Shown: in pieces, positions 42,235-49,109 of the stretch
How positions within the stretch are numbered: position 1 is the stretch's first letter
Layout of the letters: each line of letters begins with the position of its first letter
Source of the DNA: CAYTTR01 sp964440805
Lineage (GTDB): Bacteria; Acidobacteriota; Aminicenantia; Aminicenantales; Aminicenantaceae
Reading direction: 5' to 3'
NCBI GenBank assembly: GCA_964440805.1
Contig: CAYTTR010000019.1
Location: 1-49,109, forward strand
DNA length: 49,109 nucleotides
The notes under the pieces: model-generated
The model's database searches: none
Told to the model about the DNA's origin: nothing
Seen by the model: the letters and a program-made list of their open reading frames with translations, nothing else
Made by a program: the position numbers and the translations under genes

Positions 42235-45200
42235 TTAGAAGCTGAACCTCACACTGAACTTAACAGTTCTCCTTCCACTGACTGAACTAATATACTGCCA
42301 GTAGGGACTAAGTTGTAAGGTGCCCGGTTGATTGAATCCTTCATCAACCGGCTGCCAACGGTATACATCATTTCGCCCCACATTTACATCAGACCAGCCG
42401 AGTACATTTAAAACATCGGCGTAAAAACCGAGTGTCCCCAATTCTCCCATCCTGAATTCTTTCTCCACTCTCAAATCAAGGTAATTATAGGAGCGGTTTC
42501 TTCTGGTACCGGGAGTTTCTAAGTTCACTCCATAAAAAGTTCTATAGGCATCGTGGTCTGTAGCCCAGGAAGAGGGCGGACGGATGCTGACTGTCCTTGT
42601 CCAGGGTGAGCCTGAGAAGAAGCGATAATAGGCACTGAGAAAAACCCGGTAAGGAAACCGGACCGTTCCCATCAGCTTGATTTGCAGTGGTCTGTCAGCA
42701 CTGGTACGGCCGTAATTGTTAACAAAGAAGTTGGGACTATCCGCTGCACCTGACCAACCCCAGCTCTCACCGTACCACTGACCAATGTTGCCGTAAGCTT
42801 TACTGTAAACAATGGAGCCGTTGAACTGCCAGCCGTCGGCCATGCGCTTGTTGAACAAGAATTCCAGGGCCCAGTACTTTCTAGCCAGCTCGGGGGGATT
42901 GGTTAAACGGTAAAAGGTCGGTGGGGCATCATTTTTTCGAACATAAAAGGTCACATCGTTATCGCCGTAGACATCAGAAGGAACAGTGGTGTTGAATTCA
43001 TAATAATAATTCTGGGTTGTAGATTGATCGATATGGTACCAGTATTCTCCCTTATCAGGATCATACATGGCGTCTTCCACGATATCCATCCAGTTCTTGT
43101 AGATGAAGTTTACCCCTAAGGAGAAATTTTTGAAAACTTCCTGCCAGACTCCTACCGTGATTTCATCGGTCTTGGGTGCAACAATGTCGGGATCCAATCT
43201 TTGTTTGGCGAATTCCGGATCAAAACCTCTTACGTCGGAAGGAATCATGACCCAATTATCTTCTATTTCAGGAGTTCCGTCTCCATCATCATACCAAAAG
43301 AAACCGTAGGCACGGGGATAAAACGGATGAAGAGTAGAGAAGAACTGCAGCATTAGATACTCGCTGTAACGGGCGTAAGAGGCTTTAAAAGCGGTTTTTC
43401 CGTCTCCAAAGACGTCATAAGTAAGGCCAATTCTCGGCGAAATTGAGTTCCAGGTAATGATGTCATCCCAATCCTCGGAAGTAGCTGCACCCCAGGGATT
43501 AAGGCCGTCGGGGAATCTATCGCCGTAGTTGTCAATAACATAAGGACTAACCACGTTTTCACCAAGCCAAACAGCAAGAGGATTGCCGCTGGCTGCTTTA
43601 TCCACAGCCGGTTTAAATCCCCATGAGCGGTCAAACCGCAGGCCCAAGTTTAGGGTAAGTCTTTCGCCAAAAGTAACCGAATCCTGAAGATAAGCGCCAA
43701 TCCGTCTTCCTTTATCGATTATCTTGGATGAACCTTGCTCAGCCCCGCAAGTGTAGAAGTAGATCAACCCGACTCCGGGGGCGAAGTAGTAGGGGCTGCC
43801 ATACCAGTACCACAGCATATTGTCTTTACGCCACCAATCCCAATCACCGTAGGCATCTTCAAATTCAACTCCTCCTTTGAATTCGTGGTTTCCTCCCAGG
43901 AAATTATCTTGGAAACGGGTAAAATAGAGCCCTGTCTGGAACCGCTTTCTTAAATAGGTTTCGTTAAACCTGGCTGTAGTCAATCCTCCATAACGATCAG
44001 CGAAATCGGTAATGTAAGGAAGGTCTTGGGCTTCATCCTGCATGGGAATAGGGAACCAGCGGTGGACATAACCGACTCTCAGGTCAAAGAAAGTGTTTTG
44101 ATCAAGGATGTAGTTTATAACTGATGTAGCAGTATAGTCTTTTTCATGATCCCATTTTCTGGTGGCAATAAAATTTGTAGTGGGACCGGGCTCCTCATAC
44201 ATGGGCCGATAACGGTCAACATAATTAAACATCCCCATTAATTTAATGCTGGGAGTCATCTGAGTAGTGAGTTTAATAAAGCCCATCTTCTCTTCATGGA
44301 TCCAATCGTAAGCATCATGGGAACGACCCAAGATGTCTGTCCAGGGAACATAATTTACAAACTGCTCTTGTTTAATAAGTCGAGCATTGGAAAAAAACCA
44401 TAATTTGTCGCGGATTATCGGTCCGCCCAGCGTAGCTGAAGCATCAAACCACATTTTATCCACTTCTGGTTGAGTTACTCCCATAGCTTCGACATCCTCA
44501 TCGCTCCACAAACTCTGGGATAAACTATCGTTGGTGTGATAAATAGTAGCTCCTCCGCTGAAATCGTTTCCACCTGAGCGGGTAACCACATTAATATAAG
44601 CACCTGTGGTGTAACCTACCGAAGCAGGATGACCACCCGTGATCATCTCAACCTCGTCCATTACATCGAAATTGATATTGGTCAAAGGATACATAACCAC
44701 AGGATCGTTCATATTTACTCCGTCAAAAGCATAGGTGTTGGAGCGAACCGTACCCCCGTGAACAGAAGATGTTCTACGATAAGTCATTCCTTCCGAAACA
44801 GCACCCGGAGCTGAATTTACTATGTCGTATAGATCTCTGGCTAGAGGAATGTTTTTCAAAAGCTCCCTGTCCATAGTCACAGAAAGCTTGGACTGCTCAA
44901 CATCCACCACAGGAGAAGCAGCGGTAACCGTTATTTCTTCTTCAATAGTAGTCATTTCTAAAGTAATATCAACCGTAATAACCATTCCCACCCGAACATC
45001 TATGTTGGTCCTTCTGACTGTTTTAAAACCGGGCATCTCAGCACTAATAGTGTATTTTCCTGGAGGAAGAGCAGGAAACCTGAAAGCACCGGTTTCTGTA
45101 GTGACATATGTCTTCTTTCCCATTAAGGCAGGTGAATCAGCGGTAACAGTAACTCCAGGAAGAGGATTGCCTTCTTCATCGTTAATGGTTCCTTTAATTG

Positions 45201-45288
45201 ATCCGGTCTGTTCCTGGGTCCAAATAGTTGAAGTGAGTCCGAATGCCAGAAAAGAGATTAAAATTAACCTCCCTAAGTTTTTACTCAC
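42235..45288 (-). CDS. Oar-like TonB-dependent outer-membrane receptor
   Basis: 1017 residues: signal peptide (about 1-24), a CarboxypepD_reg-like domain (about 29-115; GSIKGTINDEEGNPLPGVTV), plug domain (about 120-240; SVHGGTVRSNTYAFDGVNM, AYINVVTRSGGNDFSGG), then a long beta-barrel ending in a terminal Phe (TVKFSVRFSF). The Oar group of TonB-linked proteins is abundant in Acidobacteriota-like genomes and is thought to import or secrete large substrates; the substrate here is unknown. No TonB box is obvious. The start is GTG with AGGAGG six bases upstream. The leader holds a hairpin and a second ribosome-like site. Confidence 0.9.
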   Translation of the reverse strand: MSKNLGRLILISFLAFGLTSTIWTQEQTGSIKGTINDEEGNPLPGVTVTADSPALMGKKTYVTTETGAFRFPALPPGKYTISAEMPGFKTVRRTNIDVRVGMVITVDITLEMTTIEEEITVTAASPVVDVEQSKLSVTMDRELLKNIPLARDLYDIVNSAPGAVSEGMTYRRTSSVHGGTVRSNTYAFDGVNMNDPVVMYPLTNINFDVMDEVEMITGGHPASVGYTTGAYINVVTRSGGNDFSGGATIYHTNDSLSQSLWSDEDVEAMGVTQPEVDKMWFDASATLGGPIIRDKLWFFSNARLIKQEQFVNYVPWTDILGRSHDAYDWIHEEKMGFIKLTTQMTPSIKLMGMFNYVDRYRPMYEEPGPTTNFIATRKWDHEKDYTATSVINYILDQNTFFDLRVGYVHRWFPIPMQDEAQDLPYITDFADRYGGLTTARFNETYLRKRFQTGLYFTRFQDNFLGGNHEFKGGVEFEDAYGDWDWWRKDNMLWYWYGSPYYFAPGVGLIYFYTCGAEQGSSKIIDKGRRIGAYLQDSVTFGERLTLNLGLRFDRSWGFKPAVDKAASGNPLAVWLGENVVSPYVIDNYGDRFPDGLNPWGAATSEDWDDIITWNSISPRIGLTYDVFGDGKTAFKASYARYSEYLMLQFFSTLHPFYPRAYGFFWYDDGDGTPEIEDNWVMIPSDVRGFDPEFAKQRLDPDIVAPKTDEITVGVWQEVFKNFSLGVNFIYKNWMDIVEDAMYDPDKGEYWYHIDQSTTQNYYYEFNTTVPSDVYGDNDVTFYVRKNDAPPTFYRLTNPPELARKYWALEFLFNKRMADGWQFNGSIVYSKAYGNIGQWYGESWGWSGAADSPNFFVNNYGRTSADRPLQIKLMGTVRFPYRVFLSAYYRFFSGSPWTRTVSIRPPSSWATDHDAYRTFYGVNLETPGTRRNRSYNYLDLRVEKEFRMGELGTLGFYADVLNVLGWSDVNVGRNDVYRWQPVDEGFNQPGTLQLSPYWQYISSVSGRRTVKFSVRFSF

Positions 45289-45315
45289 TTAGTACCTCCT
45301 TTTTTTCTAAACCCA

Positions 45316-45337
45316 TTTCCCTGATTGATCAGGGAAA
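45316..45337 (-). promoter_or_regulatory. Leader hairpin upstream of the Oar-like receptor
   Basis: TTTCCCTGA / TCAGGGAAA with a four-base loop, about 28 bases before the GTG start on the minus strand. A second perfect AAGGAGGTGAT lies further upstream (about 45413-45423) with no ATG or other usual start after it. A translation- or stability-control role is possible. Confidence 0.4.
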
Positions 45338-45501
45338 ACCCCTTCTTTTCCTTCCTGAGGCTGAAAGAAAAGAAACAACTAATTCAAATAATTGGATTAT
45401 CCTCTTTTCTTATCACCTCCTTTTTTAATGTTTTCATTGGTACCGTTTCCTGAATTTTAAGATGCAATTTTTATGCCAAATATATCATAGAATTATAATT
45501 T

Positions 45502-45529
45502 ATTATATATATGTAAGTTAGATATACAA
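45502..45529 (-). promoter_or_regulatory. Possible sigma-70 promoter of the receptor gene
   Basis: Minus strand TTGTAT (45524-45529), 16 bases, TATAAT (45502-45507). The region is very AT-rich, so a chance match is possible. It implies a leader of about 210 bases. Confidence 0.4.
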
Positions 45530-45565
45530 ACCATATATAAACAATAAATTATATTATGTTTAAAT

Positions 45566-45601
45566 ATCCAATATGTTGGATTTCTATCCAATATTTTGGA
45601 T
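45566..45601. promoter_or_regulatory. Twin palindromic operator-like sites between divergent genes
   Basis: ATCCAATATGTTGGAT (45566-45581) and ATCCAATATTTTGGAT (45586-45601): two 16-base dyads with perfect six-base arms ATCCAA/TTGGAT, 20 bases centre to centre, about two helical turns. They stand between the receptor promoter (45502-45529) and the TPR promoter (45651-45678), so one dimeric regulator on each site could control both. The stretch 45289-45710 otherwise has no gene. Confidence 0.65.
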
Positions 45602-45650
45602 TTCAATTTTTTTATACAAGTAGTATTTTTAAGCGAAGCGAAAGCAGTAA

Positions 45651-45678
45651 TTGAAAAATAAACTCTAATACCTATAAT
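45651..45678 (+). promoter_or_regulatory. Sigma-70 promoter of the exported TPR gene
   Basis: TTGAAA (45651-45656), 16 bases, TATAAT (45673-45678), 33 bases before the ATG at 45711. Confidence 0.55.
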
Positions 45679-45710
45679 TAAAAATGAAATCAATTAAGGG
45701 GAGATATAAA

Positions 45711-46682
45711 ATGAAAAAAGAGAGAGTTTTTATTGGGATTATTTTTCTTTTTCTCTTTTTTATCCTTTTCACCAAAGCAAATATCACGGCAGCTCAAAGG
45801 GTCGTACCTTTAGAAGAGAGAGCCTGTAAACTACTCGAGATGGGTAATATCGAGGAAGCAGAGAAATTTCTCCAAAAAGCCTTGGAAGCAAATCCCGAGA
45901 ATTTGAATGCCCAGCTTTATTTAGGAATAGCTTTTTATAAGAAAAAGGATAAAGAGAAGGCCTCGGAAAAATTTGAGCACGTGGAAAAGGAAGTAGATAG
46001 AATCATTGGGTCCAGTAAGCCATTTGGGGATGAAGCAATGTTTACTATGATGGGGATGGATAGAAAAGCTGACCTCCTTTTCTCTGAAGAAAAAAAAGGT
46101 CTATTATATTTCTGCCGCGGTCTAACTTTTAAAGAGACAAAAGATTGGAATGGGGCGGAAAAAAAATTCAAAAACGCTTTAAAACTAAATTACGACCCGA
46201 AAACTACCCGATTACAGTTAATCGAAGTTTATATAAATAAACAAGATATAGAATCTGCCTCTGCTCAACTCGCTGAGCTTAAGAAAACAAATGAAAAAAA
46301 TGAGACCATGATATTTATTGACGGTTATATAAATTATAGAAAAGGAAATTTTCAAGAGGCCTTAACTGCTTTTGAAATATTGGCTACTTCAAGTCTTTCA
46401 GCCAAGACAAATTTAGCTCTTTTGTATTACAACAATGGAGATTATGCCAAGTCGGTTGAAAAATGGGAAGAAATTCTTTCCGAAGAGCCGGACAACAAAA
46501 TGGCTCAAATCAATATGGGTAGAGCTTTATTTCATTTAGGAGACACATCTAAAGCTCAGGAATATTTCAGTAAAGCCGGAATTACTCTTTCCCCGGAAAA
46601 GTTTTCTCCCAAAAAAATTCCTTTAATTTATGAAAATAGGCTTGAGGAAATAAAATTTGACCTTATGTGTAAGGTAGAATAA
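45711..46682 (+). CDS. Exported TPR-repeat protein
   Basis: 323 residues: signal peptide (about 6-28), then TPR units over most of the length (MGNIEEAEKFLQKALEANPE, KDWNGAEKKFKNALKLNYDP, KGNFQEALTAFEIL, NGDYAKSVEKWEEIL, LGDTSKAQEYFSKAG). Likely periplasmic. The start is ATG 45711 with GGGGAG seven bases upstream; a longer frame to 45684 has no such site. It is divergent from the Oar-like receptor across a shared regulatory region, which suggests a joint function. Confidence 0.82.
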   Translation: MKKERVFIGIIFLFLFFILFTKANITAAQRVVPLEERACKLLEMGNIEEAEKFLQKALEANPENLNAQLYLGIAFYKKKDKEKASEKFEHVEKEVDRIIGSSKPFGDEAMFTMMGMDRKADLLFSEEKKGLLYFCRGLTFKETKDWNGAEKKFKNALKLNYDPKTTRLQLIEVYINKQDIESASAQLAELKKTNEKNETMIFIDGYINYRKGNFQEALTAFEILATSSLSAKTNLALLYYNNGDYAKSVEKWEEILSEEPDNKMAQINMGRALFHLGDTSKAQEYFSKAGITLSPEKFSPKKIPLIYENRLEEIKFDLMCKVE

Positions 46683-46686
46683 TAAT

Positions 46687-46742
46687 TAGCTTTGTCTGGC
46701 TTGATCAGCTTTGGCATTCAGCTTGGTCAGCTTGGCTGATTT
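46687..46742 (+). repeat. Degenerate ~9-bp tandem tract
   Basis: Repeated TCAGCTTGG-like units (AGCTTTG, TCAGCTTTGG, TCAGCTTGG, TCAGCTTGG), the last two exactly nine bases apart. It is the third tract with this period in the window. Confidence 0.4.
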
Positions 46743-46904
46743 ATGTTGCATAAAATGAACGATTTAATTTTCACCCTTCCCTGAAGAATTTTCCTTAGAA
46801 TGAAATTTTAAGACTAAAAATCTATTTTAAGATTTGCTCCTTTATTCCCTACTTTGTAATCTATCAAGCTTTATTTGTTAGGTCGGATAGTCTCCTCTCC
46901 AGGG

Positions 46905-46944
46905 AAAGGGGTGACCCTTTGGGGAACGTCCTCCNNNNNNNNNN
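46905..46944. repeat. REP unit running into an assembly gap
   Basis: AAAGGGGTGACCCTTT followed by GGGGAACGTCCTCC is a reversed REP unit. It is followed by ten Ns (46935-46944). The assembler probably broke at this repeat, so the true distance to the next gene is unknown. Confidence 0.75.
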
Positions 46945-46947
46945 TAC

Positions 46948-48180
46948 TTAAAAACGGAGGGCGGCCTGGAACGACAGTAGATTATTTTCCTTGGCTTGAA
47001 CTCTTTCCCCTTCCATGATTAAGTCATACTCTATTTTAAAAACAACCACCGGAGTTAAATAGACATTGAAACCTAAGGCTAAAATCCTTGTGTCATTGTT
47101 GGTGGGAATCCTTCCCAATTCGAATCCTTTATCCAGATAATCAAGAGTTCCCCACCGCACCGTCGGTCTGAACATTCCTGATATTAAATAAGAAACTTGA
47201 ACAAAGTAACCTTCAGCCCGGCCTTTTTCAACAGGATAAGGATTTTCTGAAACAGCCCGGCTGTATTCAGCAAAAAGATCCATGCCTCCAATTTTCCCGA
47301 GACCATGAAAACCCAGTAAACTCAGGTTTAAATCACCATTATCGTCCCAGGCTCCTCGGTTTAAAGATATCCCCAATTCCCACCGGTCTCGAAAAACTCC
47401 GTTCAAACGGAATCCCAGGGTTTTGGCGTCATTATTATCTTTGTAATGGCGGCTCGCCCGTAAACGGTTTCCGCTTCCCAGACCGTTTATTACGTAAAGG
47501 TTATAATTGAAAAAAAGATCATTATTAAGGAGAATATTCCCGTGAAGATTCAACCCAACTTCTTTCCAGGCGCTAACGCCAATTTCCCGGGAAATTAACG
47601 GTCGTGTTACCAAAAAATTTTCTAAAGGCCCATGCAGTTCATCGAACCGGTTAAAAGGAGTAAGCATGGCTCCTATCCTAATACCCATGTTCTTTACCGG
47701 CCAGATATCTATATAGGCCTGCTCAACAAACGGAGGATCAGTTTTTCCTCCTCCATGCTCTAATTCAAACTCGGCGCGGTAAGAAATCCAATCGCTGACG
47801 CGGCCGCTTATATTGAAATTTAGGTAGTGGAGATCAAATGTATCCACGGAATCTTTAGAAGAAAAATATTCAGTATATAAATATCCGGCCAGAACAGGGC
47901 TGGTGGGAATATCTCTTCTTTCTTTCTTCAATGATTCTTGGGAAAGAAAATTTAATATATCCTTTTCAGCTTCCTCATCTAATCCTGATAGAGGCCCCAT
48001 TTCTTTAACAATTGTCTTCCATTCTTCTGCAGAATATTTTTGAGGAGGATAAGCAGCATGACAGCGGCTGCATTTAAGCTCGTACAAGGCAGCCCCTTCG
48101 GTCTTATATGTTTGACTATATCCGAAAAGAGGGATCATCAGAAAAATAAAATAAAAAGAAAAAGCTTTAATCTTTCTCAT
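46948..48180 (-). CDS. Cytochrome c domain fused to an outer-membrane porin-like barrel
   Basis: 410 residues: signal peptide (about 4-22), a small haem c domain (about 26-90) with Cys37-x-x-Cys40-His41 and Met61 as a possible distal ligand (the W..IVKEM...L...ILNFL layout of small cytochromes), then a beta-barrel of the phosphate-selective/OprO-like porin type (about 100-410) ending in Phe (FQAALRF). The protein would carry haem at the periplasmic mouth of an outer-membrane pore. Electron transfer across the outer membrane is a possible role, but one haem alone is short for that. The gene stop lies three bases from the assembly gap, so the C-terminus is trustworthy only if the gap is correctly placed. 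Confidence 0.75.
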   Translation of the reverse strand: MRKIKAFSFYFIFLMIPLFGYSQTYKTEGAALYELKCSRCHAAYPPQKYSAEEWKTIVKEMGPLSGLDEEAEKDILNFLSQESLKKERRDIPTSPVLAGYLYTEYFSSKDSVDTFDLHYLNFNISGRVSDWISYRAEFELEHGGGKTDPPFVEQAYIDIWPVKNMGIRIGAMLTPFNRFDELHGPLENFLVTRPLISREIGVSAWKEVGLNLHGNILLNNDLFFNYNLYVINGLGSGNRLRASRHYKDNNDAKTLGFRLNGVFRDRWELGISLNRGAWDDNGDLNLSLLGFHGLGKIGGMDLFAEYSRAVSENPYPVEKGRAEGYFVQVSYLISGMFRPTVRWGTLDYLDKGFELGRIPTNNDTRILALGFNVYLTPVVVFKIEYDLIMEGERVQAKENNLLSFQAALRF

Positions 48181-48257
48181 TTTTATTGAACTCCCTTAAC
48201 TCTATTATTCCTATATATTTTATAGGCACTGAGAATATTAGCGCATCTTTTTGCTAA

Positions 48258-48557
48258 AATCAATCCCCAAAAAAACCAAATACTAAGATCCAGACAGAAT
48301 CTGTCTCCCCTATTTTAAAAAAATTAAACCTAACCCCCGGCCAGGGACGGACTTATTATGTTTCCCCATACGGAAATAATGCTAATTCCGGAAGCAGAAA
48401 CGAGCCGTGGGCAGAGCCGGGTTATGCTACAAGACAACTGCAGCCCGGTGATACTTTAATTATTTTGGGAGGTCATTATATTTTAAGCCGATACAACGAT
48501 ATTCTTACTCCGCCTTCCGGAACTGATGACGCCTGGATAACCATTAGCGGTGAATAA
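48258..48557 (+). pseudogene. Fragment of a right-handed beta-helix (pectate-lyase-like) protein gene
   Basis: The plus-strand frame reads LTPGQGRTYYVSPYGNNA, then NSGSRNEPWA, then QPGDTLIILGGHY and ends with ITISGE and TAA (48555-48557). This is the usual opening of parallel beta-helix glycan-active proteins, where the strands normally continue for hundreds of residues. There is no ATG in frame back to a stop near 48255, and the frame ends just after the first rungs. It is a fragment, missing both ends. It occupies most of the gene-free stretch 48181-48593. Confidence 0.55.
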
Positions 48558-48593
48558 AGTAATCGGCCGGTTCTTGCCGGCCGCCATAAATTG

Positions 48594-49109
48594 CTAATCT
48601 GCTTTTATTAGCTCTTTAAAAGACTCGATATCATGGGGGGATATCTTGCCGTAAAAATAAGGAAAAGCGATTTTATTATGAAGCAAAGGATCGGCATCTT
48701 CAGCTATAAAACCTTTCTCTGCCATTTTTCGCCACATCACAGACCCGGGTACAGGGGCAAAATATGCCAGCCTGGGTCTTGCTCCCAGCCGCTTCACCTC
48801 TACAATACTCTCTCTCACTCCCTCGGCCTCCTGATCAGGAAGGCCGACTAGAAGATAAACATTGATTTGGTCTTTTCTGAAGCCTGCATTTTCTAAACAA
48901 TCCAACGCTTTCTTTAAGCTTCCTGGAGTAACCTTTCCTGAAGATTCGTTCAGTATTTTCCGGTCAAAAGACTCCTGACTTAAAAAAAGAGAAACAGGAA
49001 TGCCGTAGCGGGAATATTTCCGGGGTATATTATTTAATACCGCCGGTTTCTTCACTTCCTCTTTGTAAAACGAACCTCTTCCATCCGCTTTGGACTTAAG
49101 TCTTTCCGG
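48594..49109 (-). CDS. Radical SAM protein, C-terminal part (runs off the window)
   Basis: The frame is open to the right edge, so the N-terminal part with the CxxxCxxC cluster motif is not visible. The visible ~170 residues include SQESFDRKILNESSGKVT, ENAGFRKDQINVYLLVGLPD and YFAPVPGSVMW, as in the second half of the TIM-barrel and tail of B12-binding-type radical SAM enzymes. The substrate is unknown. A GTG at 49055 has been treated as a start in short frames, but conserved-looking sequence continues upstream of it. Confidence 0.65.
   Translation of the reverse strand, partial: PERLKSKADGRGSFYKEEVKKPAVLNNIPRKYSRYGIPVSLFLSQESFDRKILNESSGKVTPGSLKKALDCLENAGFRKDQINVYLLVGLPDQEAEGVRESIVEVKRLGARPRLAYFAPVPGSVMWRKMAEKGFIAEDADPLLHNKIAFPYFYGKISPHDIESFKELIKAD

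Overview
The window looks like chromosome from an uncultured Gram-negative bacterium. LpxC, TonB-dependent and porin-like outer-membrane proteins show an LPS-bearing diderm. A GWxTD-domain lipoprotein, an Oar-like TonB receptor with a carboxypeptidase-regulatory domain, TPR proteins with the same N-terminal domain, moderate-to-low GC and an E. coli-like insertion in GyrB fit the Acidobacteriota/Candidatus Aminicenantes neighbourhood. That placement is inference from gene content; there is no rRNA here. Ten Ns at 46935-46944 show a draft scaffold.

Layout. 0.2-3.0 kb: envelope-associated proteins of unknown role (DUF3014, DUF4097-like, SH3-like). 3.3-10.3 kb: a minus-strand sugar cluster with a GH36-like alpha-galactosidase/alpha-N-acetylgalactosaminidase, NagA, a phosphohexomutase lacking its catalytic N-terminal domain, a stand-alone phosphoglucose isomerase of the Tal-Pgi type, and the remnant of a sodium:solute symporter. 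10.8-12.8 kb: a serine hydrolase, an SlyD-like FKBP and an RRM protein, bracketed by two inverted ~280-bp structured repeats. 13.2-17.2 kb: exported S9 peptidase and gamma-glutamyltransferase. 17.3-22.3 kb: amino-sugar and envelope precursor genes (GlmS, TPR protein plus GlmU, LpxC). 22.4-27.7 kb, plus strand: LarB, DnaG, RpoD, a CAU tRNA and a coiled-coil zinc-ribbon protein. 27.7-34.5 kb, minus strand: acyl-CoA synthetase and the gyrB-gyrA operon. 35-39.7 kb: TGS GTPase, flavodiiron protein, a Lpd-like flavoprotein missing one redox cysteine, and a small-protein/nucleotidyltransferase pair. 40-46.7 kb: a surface block with GWxTD protein, CpReg-TPR protein, Oar-like receptor and divergent TPR protein. 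46.9-49.1 kb: a cytochrome c-porin fusion, a beta-helix gene fragment and a truncated radical SAM protein.

Five kinds of repeat fill the gaps: (R) a MITE-like element with terminal inverted repeats and a conserved hairpin, four copies; (B) a nested palindrome, one copy apparently interrupted by an R element; (P) a ~165-bp palindromic element; (REP) a GGGGACGTTCCCC-type unit at six or more sites, one abutting the assembly gap; and (9-mer) degenerate 9-bp tandem tracts at three sites. Canonical sigma-70 promoters (TTGACA-17-TATAAT type) are readable before many genes.

The least-described items are the R elements, the cytochrome-porin fusion, the altered Lpd-like flavoprotein, the truncated mutase in the sugar cluster and the twin palindromes between the Oar-like receptor and its divergent TPR gene.
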